From Jeotgalibacillus sp. R-1-5s-1 (GTDB taxonomy: Bacteria; Bacillota; Bacilli; Bacillales; Jeotgalibacillaceae): 64,000 nucleotides of DNA. Location of the stretch: assembly GCF_004405105.1 (NCBI RefSeq), contig NZ_SORW01000002.1, positions 1 to 64,000 of the forward strand. The letters run 5' to 3'. The notes below the pieces were generated by a model. The model did not search any database, was not told the DNA's origin, and saw only the letters and a list, made by a program, of their open reading frames with translations. The position numbers and the translations under genes are program-made. Positions 20,369 to 29,542 of this stretch are shown here, one piece after another; the first letter of the stretch is position 1; every line of letters starts with the position of its first letter.

Positions 20369-20449
20369 GGGCAGTATCATTGTGAACTGCACCTTTGCCT
20401 ATAGCTGAAAACAAAAAAATCTGCCTTGATCCATTGTGACAGGGACAGA
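20369..20449 (+). ncRNA. Tandem pan-motif-like leader RNA
   Basis: Two consecutive hairpins share one plan. Hairpin 1: GG (20369-20370), GCAGT, bulged A20376, TCA, TTG loop, TGA, ACTGC, bulged A20391, CC. Hairpin 2: TCTG (20420-20423), CCTTG, bulged A20429, TC, CATTGT loop, GA, CAGGG, bulged A20445, CAGA. In both, a 5-bp helix separates one bulged adenosine on the 5' strand from one on the 3' strand. The 5-bp helices differ in sequence but stay complementary. Two conserved bulged As in a stem, often in tandem, upstream of pantothenate genes is the description of the pan RNA motif. A regulatory role in pantothenate synthesis is inferred from family context. Confidence 0.78.
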
Positions 20450-20470
20450 GGATCGAAATGAAAACACGGT

Positions 20471-20495
20471 ATCCTTCTGTCTACAACGGAAGGAT
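20471..20495 (+). promoter_or_regulatory. Third leader hairpin before panB, possible attenuator
   Basis: ATCCTTCTGT (20471-20480) pairs with ACGGAAGGAT (20486-20495) around CTACA, a 10-bp stem. A T-rich but interrupted tract (TTATTTATGTGTT) follows. It could be an expression-platform terminator for the upstream hairpins or only a stable hairpin. Confidence 0.4.
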
Positions 20496-20545
20496 TTATT
20501 TATGTGTTCATTTTGCACCCCTCTGAATGTTAAGGAGGAGAAACG

Positions 20546-21385
20546 GTGAACAGTACGACTGATTTTTTAAAAATGAAGCAGAATAATGAAAAGATCTCAA
20601 TGGTAACAGCCTATGATTTTCCCGCGGCAAAAGCGGCTGAGGCTGCCGGAATCGACATGATTCTGGTCGGGGATTCATTGGGCATGGTTGTTCTCGGTTA
20701 TGATTCAACCGTTCCCGTTACGATAGAAGACATGATTCATCATACAAAAGCGGTGAAACGCGGTGCACCGGATACATTTATTGTGGTGGATATGCCATTT
20801 ATGACTTACCACCTATCAAAAGAAGAAACGCTCAAAGCCGGAGCAAGGCTTCTTCAGGAAACAGGAGCCCATGCGGTAAAAGTTGAAGGTGCTAAAGGTG
20901 TTGTACCAATGATTGAGGCATTGACTGATGCAGGAATCCCTGTGATGGCACACCTTGGATTAACCCCTCAGAGTGCCGGAGTACTTGGCGGCTTTAAGGT
21001 TCAGGCAAAAACAGCAGAACAGGGAAGACAGCTGATTAAAGATGCTGTTGACTGTCAAAATGCCGGAGCCTTTTCAGTTGTCCTGGAGTGTATCCCCCAG
21101 CAGATTACGGAGCAGGTTTCAAAAGAACTGCAGGTGCCGACAATCGGCATCGGTGCAGGTGTTCAGTCAGATGGTCAGGTCCTTGTTTTCCATGACCTCG
21201 TCGGTTACGGAGATCACAGGCTCCCTAAATTCGTTAAAAAATACGGAGATGTGTATCCTCAGATTGTAGATGCGTTACGTCACTATCATGAGGATGTAAA
21301 ACAGGAGGCATTTCCTTCAGCCGATCATTCCTTTAACCTGAACGAAGAGCAGCGGATCGCCCTGTATGGAGGAAATGGAAAGTGA
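20546..21385 (+). CDS. panB: 3-methyl-2-oxobutanoate hydroxymethyltransferase
   Basis: 279 aa. It makes ketopantoate from alpha-ketoisovalerate and methylenetetrahydrofolate, the first committed step to pantothenate and Co[52 protein letters not shown] and GIGAG are family signatures, including the metal-binding Asp residues. The start is a GTG with AAGGAGGA upstream. First gene of panBCD behind the structured leader; its stop overlaps panC by 4 nt. Confidence 0.95.
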   Translation: MNSTTDFLKMKQNNEKISMVTAYDFPAAKAAEAAGIDMILVGDSLGMVVLGYDSTVPVTIEDMIHHTKAVKRGAPDTFIVVDMPFMTYHLSKEETLKAGARLLQETGAHAVKVEGAKGVVPMIEALTDAGIPVMAHLGLTPQSAGVLGGFKVQAKTAEQGRQLIKDAVDCQNAGAFSVVLECIPQQITEQVSKELQVPTIGIGAGVQSDGQVLVFHDLVGYGDHRLPKFVKKYGDVYPQIVDALRHYHEDVKQEAFPSADHSFNLNEEQRIALYGGNGK

Positions 21386-22245
21386 AAATCATTCGATCAG
21401 CAGACGACATGCAACAGCTCTCACGTTCAATAAAGAGCGAAGGGAAAACAATCGGCTTCGTTCCGACAATGGGTTTTCTTCATGAAGGTCACTTGCAATT
21501 AGTGCAAAAGTCCGTTTTGTCATGTGACGTGACAGTGATGAGTATTTTCGTGAACCCGCTTCAGTTCGGACCGGGTGAAGACTTTGAACGATACCCAAGG
21601 GATTTCAAACGCGACTCAGAACTCGCAGAAAAACATGGTGTTGATTACTTGTTTTATCCTGAGGTAGAAGAACTGTACCCGGGGGAATTATCGGTGCAGC
21701 TTAAAGCAGCAACACGCGTTAATGTCCTGTGCGGTGCATCCCGGCCGGGTCACTTTGACGGGGTAGTCACGGTCCTTACGATTCTCTTTAACCTTGTAAT
21801 GCCGGATAAAAGCTTTTTCGGACAAAAGGATGCCCAGCAGGTAGCCGTCGTTCAGGGGCTTGTATCAAGCTTTCGGATCCCGGTGGACATTGTACCGGTT
21901 GAAACGGTAAGAGAATCAGACGGACTTGCAAAAAGTTCACGTAACGTTTATTTATCAGCGCATGAAAGAAACGAAGCGCCGATTATTTATAAAGCGCTCA
22001 CTAAAGCGAAAACAGCGTATCTCGAGCATGGCATAGACGAAGCTTTACAAATGATCAACAATGAAATCAGCAAAACATCAGGTTTGATTGATTATGCGGA
22101 AATCTGGTCTTATCCGGATCTGCAGCAGCCGGTGGAAAAGACCGGTCAGATCATCATTGCAGCAGCTGTAAAGTTTGAGAGAGCACGGTTGATTGATAAC
22201 ATCATATTTACAGTAGAGGAGGAGTCATCATGTTTCGGACAATGA
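21382..22245 (+). CDS. panC: Pantothenate synthetase
   Basis: 287 aa. It condenses pantoate and beta-alanine with [20 protein letters not shown] carries the HxGH-type nucleotide motif. [39 protein letters not shown] and the KMSKS-like [10 protein letters not shown] follow. The GTG start overlaps the panB stop, and the 3' end overlaps panD by 16 nt, so the three genes are translationally coupled. Confidence 0.95.
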   Translation: MKIIRSADDMQQLSRSIKSEGKTIGFVPTMGFLHEGHLQLVQKSVLSCDVTVMSIFVNPLQFGPGEDFERYPRDFKRDSELAEKHGVDYLFYPEVEELYPGELSVQLKAATRVNVLCGASRPGHFDGVVTVLTILFNLVMPDKSFFGQKDAQQVAVVQGLVSSFRIPVDIVPVETVRESDGLAKSSRNVYLSAHERNEAPIIYKALTKAKTAYLEHGIDEALQMINNEISKTSGLIDYAEIWSYPDLQQPVEKTGQIIIAAAVKFERARLIDNIIFTVEEESSCFGQ

Positions 22246-22616
22246 TGAGCGGGAAAATCCACAGAGCGCGTGTTACAGAGGCGAATCTAAACTATGTTGG
22301 CAGCATTACGATCGATGAGGATATTCTGGATGCTGTTGGCATGTATCCTAATGAAAAAGTTCAAATCGTCAATAATAATAATGGTGCAAGATTTGAAACG
22401 TATATTATTAAAGGTGAAAGAGGCAGCGGTGTCATGTGTGTAAATGGTGCTGCAGCAAGACTCGTTCAGGAAGGAGACGTCATTATCGTCATCTCTTATA
22501 TGATGATTCAGGACGAGGCGGCAAAGCTTCATAAACCGAAAGTCGCCATTATGAATGAGAAAAACGAAATTACTGAAATGATCGATTACGAGCCTCAGGC
22601 AACCGTAATGAATTAA
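22230..22616 (+). CDS. panD: Aspartate 1-decarboxylase proenzyme
   Basis: 128 aa. It decarboxylates aspartate to beta-alanine for PanC. It is pyruvoyl-dependent, with self-cleavage expected between Gly24 and Ser25 in [30 protein letters not shown] and [12 protein letters not shown] match the family closely. GAGGAGGAG precedes the ATG, which lies within the 3' end of panC. Confidence 0.95.
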   Translation: MFRTMMSGKIHRARVTEANLNYVGSITIDEDILDAVGMYPNEKVQIVNNNNGARFETYIIKGERGSGVMCVNGAAARLVQEGDVIIVISYMMIQDEAAKLHKPKVAIMNEKNEITEMIDYEPQATVMN

Positions 22617-22646
22617 GTTGACGTTATGAAAAAGGCTGTGAAGGTG

Positions 22647-25418
22647 ATGGAATCAAAAAAAATAGCGGTGGTTGATATCGAAACGACCGGCAATTCGGTT
22701 AAAAAAGGAGACCGCATTATCCAGATTGCAATCGTCCTGATTGAAAATAATCAGATAGTGGAAACCTGGTCATCCTTCGTCAATCCGATGCAGCCTGTTC
22801 CGGTGTTTATCACGGAGCTGACGGGGATTACAAATCAGGATGTTACAACAGCTCCTTCATTTGAACAAATTGCTCCCGAGGTTTTATCAAAACTGGAGGG
22901 AGCTGTTTTTGTTGCCCATAATATTCATTTCGATCTCCCGTTTTTAAATGGGGAACTGCATCTTGCAGGATTTAACAGCTGGTCGGGTCTCGTACTGGAT
23001 ACTGTTGAGCTTTCAAGAGTGCTGTTACCTACCGTCGGGAGTTTTAAGCTGACGGACCTAACAGCTGATTTCGAGCTGGATCATGACCGGCCCCATCAGG
23101 CTGACAGCGACGCTCTTGCTACCGCACAGCTGTTTTTATCTCTGGTATCAAAAGCTTTTACAATGCCACTAGTCACACTGGAGCGGCTGGCAAAGGAGTC
23201 CGTTTATTTAAAAAGTGACATACAAGTGTTGTTTAATCACCTGATTACCGCGAAAAAACAAAAGCTTGAGGATCTGCCCGGGCATTTGGAAGTGTACAGA
23301 GGGATTGCGATCCGAAAAAAAGTCAGACCAGACCGCAAAACGGATCAATACGGTCCACTTGATGCGGAGTCTTTCCTGAAACAGCTGCTTCCAGGGTATG
23401 TAAAACGCGATGCCCAATTAAAGATGATTCATCATATTCTCCATTCATTTGAGCAAAAAAAGCATGCTGTCATAGAGGCAGGAACAGGGATCGGAAAGAC
23501 GCACGGTCTGTTAATTCCTGCGGTGATAAAAGCCAGAGAGGGTCACAAAACAGTGATCACGACCCATACGCTTCATCAGCAGGCACAGATGCAGGACAAT
23601 GCAATCAGAGACATTCAGCATTTACTGGACGGATCTGTTCGATTTGCTGTGTTAAAAGGCAAGAGCAACTATATACATATGATGAAATATGATCAGTCAT
23701 TGCAGGAAGATGATTCTCAATATGACATCGTCCTGACCAAAATGCAGATTCTGACATGGCTCACTGAGACCGAAACCGGAGACGGGGATGAATTAAACCT
23801 GACCGGGGGAGGTTTACTGTTTTGGAACCGCATTTCCCATAATGGCTGGTTTTTGAACCGGGAGGAAGACCCTTGGGAAAAATATGATTATTTCGCCTGG
23901 TCTGTGTCTCTTGCAAAAGAGGCAGATGTGATCATTACGAATCATTCTCTGCTTGCATCTGACCAGTTGAAGGATCAGAAGCTGCTGCCTGACTATCACT
24001 ACCTGATGATTGATGAGGCTCATCATCTGGAGGAAGTCAGCAGAAAGCAATGGGGTGTTCAGCTGGACTTCATGAAAATTAAATTTGCGATCGGCCAGCT
24101 GTCACCATCATCCGGAGACAGCATTTACACGAGATTGCAGGCAGCGGCAAGAAAGGCAGGCGTGTCAATTGCAAAAGCCGAAGTGGAATTTGACAGGCTG
24201 AATGAGGAAGCAGATGCTTCCTTTCATCAGCTTGGGACCTGGTTTAAGGCAAACGTTAAGCGTAAGCCGGGCGTCCAGAAGCATATGCTTGCGCTTGATC
24301 CGGATGTAAAAGAATCCAGGGATTGGCTGAAGATAGCATATGCTTTTGAACGCTTTCTCGCCGAAATGAAGAATTGGAGAAACACGCTTGAGACGATGCT
24401 CGACCAACTGCGTAAGAACCGTTCGAAATTAACCGATAAACATAAGGCGGATGTTGAAGAAGCCTATGCGTTTTTACAGGAATGGCATGAGATGATAGAG
24501 ATGATCCGCAATTTGTTTATCCGCTCGTCAGATCACCTTGTGATTTGGGCAGAAGGGGATATGCGATCCATTCCAGGCAGCCTGACCATGTCAGCGCGGG
24601 AAATTGACATCAGCAGGAAAATAAAATCCGCCTTTTTCAAAGACGAAATACCTGCTGCAGCAGTCAGTGCGACGATAACAGTCAATAACAGCTTTCAGTA
24701 TTTTATGCATGCAACCGGACTGACGCATTCTTCTGCTGACTGTTTAACGCTTACTTCACCTTTTGATTACCAGAAACAGGTCAGACTGATGGTTCCGGGG
24801 GATTTACCTGATATCAAAGCGGTTTCCCCTGAGGAATACGTTGAATGGATTACGAGTCATCTTTCTGTTATTGCTGAAGCAACAGCCGGCAGAATGCTCG
24901 TGTTATTCACATCTCATGAAATGCTGCGAAACACTTATGAACTCATAAAAGAAAGTAATCTGATGGAGGACTTTGTTCTGATCGCACAGGGGATCACAGC
25001 AGGCAGCAGGGCAAAGCTTTCAAAAAACTTTCAGAAATTTGACAAGGCAGTCCTCTTTGGTACTTCGAGCTTCTGGGAAGGACTCGATATTCCGGGGGAA
25101 AACCTGTCGTGTCTAATTATGGTCAGATTGCCGTTTTCTCCACCTGATGAGCCGTTAATTCGTACACAATGGGAAATTGCAAAGGCAAATAACAGAAATC
25201 CATTTAACGAGATATCTCTTCCGAAGGCTGTATTGCGATTCCGGCAGGGGTTTGGACGATTAATCAGGCACGAACAGGACCGGGGTGTTTTTATCGTTTT
25301 TGATAGAAGGATCACCACGGCTTCCTATGGGCGTGCATTTACAGACTCCATTCCTGCAATAAAGGTTGAGGAACGGAATCTGGATTCAATCATTGATGAA
25401 ATTGAACATTGGCTGTAA
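22647..25418 (+). CDS. dinG: DinG-type helicase with N-terminal 3'-5' exonuclease
   Basis: 923 aa from ATG 22647, the start that aligns with known DinG N-termini; an in-frame ATG at 22626 has no ribosome site. The DnaQ-like domain (about 1-170) shows VVDIETTGNSVKKGD, FVAHNIHFDLPFL and HQADSDALAT, so all acidic exonuclease residues are present. The helicase has EAGTGIGKTHG (Walker A), LMIDEAHHLEE (DEAH box) and QGFGRLIRHEQDRG (motif VI). No iron-sulfur cysteine cluster is seen, as in other Bacillota DinG nucleases. A role in DNA repair is inferred from the family. It follows panD by about 30 bp. Confidence 0.9.
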   Translation: MESKKIAVVDIETTGNSVKKGDRIIQIAIVLIENNQIVETWSSFVNPMQPVPVFITELTGITNQDVTTAPSFEQIAPEVLSKLEGAVFVAHNIHFDLPFLNGELHLAGFNSWSGLVLDTVELSRVLLPTVGSFKLTDLTADFELDHDRPHQADSDALATAQLFLSLVSKAFTMPLVTLERLAKESVYLKSDIQVLFNHLITAKKQKLEDLPGHLEVYRGIAIRKKVRPDRKTDQYGPLDAESFLKQLLPGYVKRDAQLKMIHHILHSFEQKKHAVIEAGTGIGKTHGLLIPAVIKAREGHKTVITTHTLHQQAQMQDNAIRDIQHLLDGSVRFAVLKGKSNYIHMMKYDQSLQEDDSQYDIVLTKMQILTWLTETETGDGDELNLTGGGLLFWNRISHNGWFLNREEDPWEKYDYFAWSVSLAKEADVIITNHSLLASDQLKDQKLLPDYHYLMIDEAHHLEEVSRKQWGVQLDFMKIKFAIGQLSPSSGDSIYTRLQAAARKAGVSIAKAEVEFDRLNEEADASFHQLGTWFKANVKRKPGVQKHMLALDPDVKESRDWLKIAYAFERFLAEMKNWRNTLETMLDQLRKNRSKLTDKHKADVEEAYAFLQEWHEMIEMIRNLFIRSSDHLVIWAEGDMRSIPGSLTMSAREIDISRKIKSAFFKDEIPAAAVSATITVNNSFQYFMHATGLTHSSADCLTLTSPFDYQKQVRLMVPGDLPDIKAVSPEEYVEWITSHLSVIAEATAGRMLVLFTSHEMLRNTYELIKESNLMEDFVLIAQGITAGSRAKLSKNFQKFDKAVLFGTSSFWEGLDIPGENLSCLIMVRLPFSPPDEPLIRTQWEIAKANNRNPFNEISLPKAVLRFRQGFGRLIRHEQDRGVFIVFDRRITTASYGRAFTDSIPAIKVEERNLDSIIDEIEHWL

Positions 25419-25434
25419 ACACATGCTTGAAACC

Positions 25435-25443
25435 TGTTATACT
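25435..25443 (+). promoter_or_regulatory. Extended -10 element before ypmA
   Basis: TGTTATACT (25435-25443) lies about 35 nt before the ypmA start, just after dinG. No good -35 hexamer is seen. Confidence 0.4.
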
Positions 25444-25479
25444 GTATGAGTGAATATGAAAGTGGAAAGTAGTGAAATT

Positions 25480-25650
25480 ATGGGTGAAAAAATTGAAGTA
25501 ATGTCAACAGTCACTGTTCAGCACACGCCCGATCTTTACAAAATTGTAGACGCCCTGAACAGAACCTTAAAGCACCAGGATCTAATGTTTGGGCTTGCGC
25601 TTGACAGAGAAGACAACAAAAAAGCCGTATTTACGATTTACCGGACATAG
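25480..25650 (+). CDS. ypmA: Small conserved protein YpmA (DUF4264-like)
   Basis: 56 aa from ATG 25480, exactly the B. subtilis YpmA length; upstream in-frame starts at 25450/25456 would add residues that known YpmA proteins lack. The sequence MGEKIEVMSTVTVQHTPDLYKIVDALNRTLK and its GLALDREDNKKAVFTIYRT end are strongly conserved. No signal or membrane segment is visible. The function is unknown; it sits before ypmB and aspB. Confidence 0.8.
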   Translation: MGEKIEVMSTVTVQHTPDLYKIVDALNRTLKHQDLMFGLALDREDNKKAVFTIYRT

Positions 25651-25660
25651 GTGAGAGCGC

Positions 25661-26134
25661 ATGAAAAAATGGATGATCATTTTAGGTTCATGTCTCACTG
25701 TTATCCTTGCCAGTCTGGTCATTGTTTTTTTCGTGGCGAGACAACCTCTTTCCGATCAGCTCAATCGTGCTGAAGAAATCGCAAGTTCCGAGTTTGGCGT
25801 GACTGTGGAGGAAAGCTATCATTTTAACGGAAGTGAAGTATACTCCATTGTAAAAGGAACTGATCCGGAGGGAGAACAGCTGCTTGTTTTTATTCCGGAA
25901 AACGATGAGCTTGAAATCGAAACGAGACAGCTGAATGAGGGAATCGAAGAGGATGAGGTTCTATCCATGCTGAATGCTGAAGATGAACCTGCAAAAATCT
26001 TATCTTCCAAAATCGGATTTGAATCCGTTGGCCCTGTCTGGGAAATTGTCTACAAAGATCAGGAAGATACGCTGAACTATTATTATGTTAAATTTGACGA
26101 TGGAGAATGGTGGAGAACCATTCGTAATTTATAA
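25661..26134 (+). CDS. ypmB: Membrane-anchored PepSY-like protein YpmB
   Basis: 157 aa. The N-terminal helix (KKWMIILGSCLTVILASLVIVFFVA) is an anchor, leaving an extracytoplasmic domain of about 130 residues. That domain contains two related modules beginning near LNRAEEIASSEFGVTVEESYHF and EPAKILSSKIGFESVGPVWEIVY, resembling paired PepSY-like folds. The function is unknown. AGGTGAGAG precedes the ATG; it is 17 bp upstream of aspB. Confidence 0.8.
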   Translation: MKKWMIILGSCLTVILASLVIVFFVARQPLSDQLNRAEEIASSEFGVTVEESYHFNGSEVYSIVKGTDPEGEQLLVFIPENDELEIETRQLNEGIEEDEVLSMLNAEDEPAKILSSKIGFESVGPVWEIVYKDQEDTLNYYYVKFDDGEWWRTIRNL

Positions 26135-26151
26135 GGAGTTGAACCGCTTTG

Positions 26152-27345
26152 ATGAATGAGTTTTTAGCTGACAGAGTAAAAGTGTTAACACCTTCGACGA
26201 CCCTTGCCATTACAGCAAAAGCAAAAGAGTTGCGTGCTGAAGGAAAAGACGTCATCGGTCTTGGTGCCGGGGAGCCGGATTTCAATACCCCTGATCACAT
26301 CATTGAAGCGGCTTACGAATCAATGAAAGCAGGTCAGACAAAATATACACCTGCCGCAGGAACTGCCGAATTGAAAAAAGCGATTATTGATAAGTTCCAA
26401 AAAGATCAGCACTTAAGCTATGAGCCTGCTGAAATCTTTGTAGGCAGCGGTGCAAAACATGTACTGTATAACCTGTTTCAGGCAGTGCTGAATGAGGGGG
26501 ATGAAGTGCTGATCCCTACGCCTTACTGGGTCAGCTATCCTGAACAGGTAAAGCTTGCAGGAGGCAATCCTGTATTTGTTGAAGGATTGGAAGAGAATGA
26601 TTATAAAGTAACGGCAGATCAGATTAAAGCTGCTGTCACTGACAGAACAAAAGCTGTCATCATTAATTCCCCGAGCAATCCAACCGGAATGGTATACACA
26701 AAACAGGAGCTTGAGGACATTGGCAAAGCCTGTGTCGAGCTTAACCTGCTGATTGTGTCTGATGAAATTTATGAAAAGCTTTTATACGGCGGGACGAAGC
26801 ATTTTTCTATCGCTGAGCTGCTGCCTGAACTTAAAAATCAAACAATCCTTGTAAATGGTGTATCAAAATCTCATTCGATGACAGGGTGGAGAATCGGGTA
26901 TGCAGCGGGAGACAAAGCCATTATTAAAGCGATGACTAATCTTGCGAGCCATTCAACTTCAAACCCTACGACAACGGCGCAGTTCGGTGCACTTGCTGCT
27001 TATACAGGTACACAGGAGCCTGTAGAAATCATGCGTCAGTCGTTTGAAACAAGACTTGAAAAAGTGTTTGAACAGGTAACAGCCATTCCGGGATTCAGAT
27101 GTAAAAGACCTCAGGGAGCATTCTATTTATTCCCTAATGTCATGGATGCAGCAAAAGCCTGCAGGTTTGAATCTGTAGATGATTTCGCTAAAGATCTTCT
27201 AGAAAAAGCAAATGTAGCTGTGATCCCCGGATCAGGATTTGGTGCGCCGGAAAACATCCGTCTTTCCTATGCGACTGATCTGAACTCGTTTGAGGAAGCA
27301 TTAAAACGCATCAGACAATACGTAGAGGCGAATCAAAAGAATTAA
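26152..27345 (+). CDS. aspB: Aspartate aminotransferase (class I PLP)
   Basis: 397 aa. It interconverts aspartate/oxaloacetate with glutamate/2-oxoglutarate. IGLGAGEPDFNTPDHI, TKYTPAAGTAELKKAI, NSPSNPTGMVYT, SDEIYEKLLYGG and the Schiff-base segment VNGVSKSHSMTGWRIGYAAGD are typical of the Bacillus/thermophile subgroup. AAGGAG lies 13 nt before this ATG and 10 nt before an in-frame TTG at 26149, so the start could be one codon earlier. It supplies aspartate to asnS next door. Confidence 0.93.
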   Translation: MNEFLADRVKVLTPSTTLAITAKAKELRAEGKDVIGLGAGEPDFNTPDHIIEAAYESMKAGQTKYTPAAGTAELKKAIIDKFQKDQHLSYEPAEIFVGSGAKHVLYNLFQAVLNEGDEVLIPTPYWVSYPEQVKLAGGNPVFVEGLEENDYKVTADQIKAAVTDRTKAVIINSPSNPTGMVYTKQELEDIGKACVELNLLIVSDEIYEKLLYGGTKHFSIAELLPELKNQTILVNGVSKSHSMTGWRIGYAAGDKAIIKAMTNLASHSTSNPTTTAQFGALAAYTGTQEPVEIMRQSFETRLEKVFEQVTAIPGFRCKRPQGAFYLFPNVMDAAKACRFESVDDFAKDLLEKANVAVIPGSGFGAPENIRLSYATDLNSFEEALKRIRQYVEANQKN

Positions 27346-27357
27346 CGTGGCAGCACA

Positions 27358-27386
27358 TTGAATCACGCGTAGAACAACTGTATAAT
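27358..27386 (+). promoter_or_regulatory. Sigma-A promoter for asnS
   Basis: TTGAAT (27358-27363), 17-nt spacer, TATAAT (27381-27386). The leader is about 50 nt, too short for a T-box. Confidence 0.75.
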
Positions 27387-27443
27387 ACGTAAAGGAAAAT
27401 AACAGGCGGATTTAACCGTCATAAGTCGTTGGAGGGAAACACT

Positions 27444-28736
27444 GTGAAGATATCAATTGCTCAGGCAGGAAGCTATGTCGGCCAGGAAGTGAAAATTGGC
27501 GCATGGCTTGGAAATAAACGTTCAAGCGGTAAAATCGCATTCTTACAGCTGCGTGATGGCTCCGGATTTATCCAGGGCGTTGTTGTAAAAAGCGATGTTG
27601 GAGAAGATATTTTTCAAAAAGCAAAAGGGCTGACTCAGGAATCTTCACTTTATGTAACGGGTGTAGTAAAAGAGGACACAAGATCTCCTTTTGGATATGA
27701 GCTTGAAGTCAAGGACGTTGAAGTGATTCATCAGGCTGTTGATTACCCTATTACACCGAAGGAACACGGAACTGAGTTTCTGATGGACCACCGTCATCTA
27801 TGGCTTCGTTCAAACCGACAGCATGCCGTGATGAAAATCAGAAATGAAATTATCCGCGCTACTTATGAGTTTTTCAACCAGGAAGGCTTCGTAAAAGTGG
27901 ATCCACCAATCCTTACTGGCAGTGCACCTGAAGGAACATCTGAGCTTTTCCATACGAAATATTTTGATGAGGATGCCTACCTTTCCCAAAGCGGACAGCT
28001 TTATATGGAAGCTGCTGCAATGGCGCTTGGTAAAGTGTTCTCGTTCGGGCCTACATTCCGTGCGGAAAAATCAAAAACACGCCGTCACCTGATCGAATTC
28101 TGGATGATTGAGCCTGAGATGGCTTTTTATGAATTCGAGGATAACCTGAAGGTTCAGGAAGAATATGTGTCTTTTATCGTTCAATCTGTATTGAAGAACT
28201 GTCAGCTTGAACTGACAAGACTCGGTAGGGATACATCTGTCCTTGAAAAAATCAAGGCGCCATTCCCTCGTATTACTTACGATGCAGCGCTTGAATTCCT
28301 GCATGAGAAAGGCTTTGACGATATTAAATGGGGTGATGATTTCGGTGCTCCGCATGAGACTGCTATTGCGGAAGCATATGACAAACCGGTATTTATCACA
28401 CACTATCCGACTAGCCTGAAGCCGTTTTATATGCAGCCTGATGCCGAGCGCGGGGAAGTTGTGCTTTGTGCAGACCTGATTGCACCGGAAGGTTACGGGG
28501 AAATCATCGGAGGCTCTGAACGTATTCATGATCTAGATCTTCTCGAACAGAGAATTCAGGAGCATAAGCTTGAGCCTGAGGCTTACAAATGGTATACCGA
28601 ATTACGCAAATATGGTTCAGTACCACATTCAGGATTCGGTCTTGGTCTTGAGCGGACGGTTGCGTGGATCAGCGGCGTTGAACACGTCAGAGAATCCATT
28701 CCATTCCCACGCTTGCTTAACAGACTGTATCCATAA
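27444..28736 (+). CDS. asnS: Asparaginyl-tRNA synthetase
   Basis: 430 aa, the B. subtilis length. The start is a GTG with GGAGGG seven nt upstream; the TTG at 27429 overlaps that site. The N-terminal OB-fold (about 1-105, [30 protein letters not shown]) binds the anticodon. The class II core has motif 2 ([25 protein letters not shown]) and motif 3 ([15 protein letters not shown]). It has its own promoter and a terminator, so it appears monocistronic. Confidence 0.96.
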   Translation: MKISIAQAGSYVGQEVKIGAWLGNKRSSGKIAFLQLRDGSGFIQGVVVKSDVGEDIFQKAKGLTQESSLYVTGVVKEDTRSPFGYELEVKDVEVIHQAVDYPITPKEHGTEFLMDHRHLWLRSNRQHAVMKIRNEIIRATYEFFNQEGFVKVDPPILTGSAPEGTSELFHTKYFDEDAYLSQSGQLYMEAAAMALGKVFSFGPTFRAEKSKTRRHLIEFWMIEPEMAFYEFEDNLKVQEEYVSFIVQSVLKNCQLELTRLGRDTSVLEKIKAPFPRITYDAALEFLHEKGFDDIKWGDDFGAPHETAIAEAYDKPVFITHYPTSLKPFYMQPDAERGEVVLCADLIAPEGYGEIIGGSERIHDLDLLEQRIQEHKLEPEAYKWYTELRKYGSVPHSGFGLGLERTVAWISGVEHVRESIPFPRLLNRLYP

Positions 28737-28746
28737 TCAGAATCAG

Positions 28747-28790
28747 TTGAAAAGACCGGATATGCTTAAAAGCAGTTCGGTCTTTTTCAA
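28747..28790 (+). terminator. Intrinsic terminator after asnS
   Basis: TTGAAAAGACCG (28747-28758) pairs with CGGTCTTTTTCAA (28778-28790, one extra T); an inner TGCT/AGCA stem extends the hairpin. The 3' T-run is five bases. Confidence 0.7.
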
Positions 28791-28831
28791 ACCAAAGATA
28801 CCGGCTTTTTTCAACATAAGGAGGTTACACA

Positions 28832-29521
28832 TTGTCACATCAAATACCCTGGAAAGAATGGATAAGGGCGGGGTATACATCCATTCCGGTCATGCTGCTA
28901 GAACATTACCGGAAGCTGCATCTGTCAGAAACAGAATGTATGCTGATTATCCAGATCCATTCTTTTGTGGAAAAGGGTGAGTCTTTTCCTACTCCGGACA
29001 AGCTTTCGGAGAGAATGGCACTCACCGAATCTGAATGTCTGAAAATCATTCAAAAACTGATTAAAAAAACCCATCTTAAGATTGAAAAACAGGATATTGA
29101 CGGAATTCAAACGGAGTCCTATTCACTGGAACCGTTGTGGGAATGTATTTTAATGAAGGTGGCAGAAGATCATTACAGAATCAAAGTAGCGGAAACGATG
29201 GAAAATCAGACAGACCTGTATTCCCTTTTTGAACAGGAGTTTGGACGTCCGTTATCACCTCTGGAATGTGAAACGCTTGCGATGTGGATTGATCAGGATG
29301 AGCACTCCACCCTTGTCATAAAGGCAGCGTTAAGAGAAGCTGTTATTTCTAATAAACTGAACTTCCGCTATATAGACCGCATATTGTTTGAATGGAAGAA
29401 AAAAGGTATTAAATCAGTTGAGGAAATAAGAAAACACAGCGAAAACTTCAGAAAGCCTGCAAAAAAACCCGAAGAATCATCTGAGGGACCTGCCCCGTTT
29501 TACAATTGGCTTGAAAATTAA
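28832..29521 (+). CDS. dnaD: DNA replication initiation protein DnaD
   Basis: 229 aa (B. subtilis 232). The start is a TTG six nt after AAGGAGGT. The N-terminal winged-helix domain (about 1-110) includes ETECMLIIQIHSFVEKGESFPTPDKLSERM. The C-terminal DnaB_2 domain contains EQEFGRPLSPLECETLAMWID and the YxxxIL-type YIDRILFEWKKKGIKSVEE. DnaD helps load the replicative helicase at oriC and during restart. It leads the dnaD-nth-ypoC unit. Confidence 0.94.
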   Translation: MSHQIPWKEWIRAGYTSIPVMLLEHYRKLHLSETECMLIIQIHSFVEKGESFPTPDKLSERMALTESECLKIIQKLIKKTHLKIEKQDIDGIQTESYSLEPLWECILMKVAEDHYRIKVAETMENQTDLYSLFEQEFGRPLSPLECETLAMWIDQDEHSTLVIKAALREAVISNKLNFRYIDRILFEWKKKGIKSVEEIRKHSENFRKPAKKPEESSEGPAPFYNWLEN

Positions 29522-29542
29522 ATACAACAAGGGGGGAATCAG

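Noticed and set aside
27346-27443. T-box riboswitch before asnS
   Set aside because: The leader after the TATAAT promoter is only about 50 nt, with no T-box sequence or terminator/antiterminator pair.
28071-28529. 152-aa minus-strand ORF inside asnS
   Set aside because: It is antisense to a highly conserved synthetase and has no ribosome site or recognisable motif.
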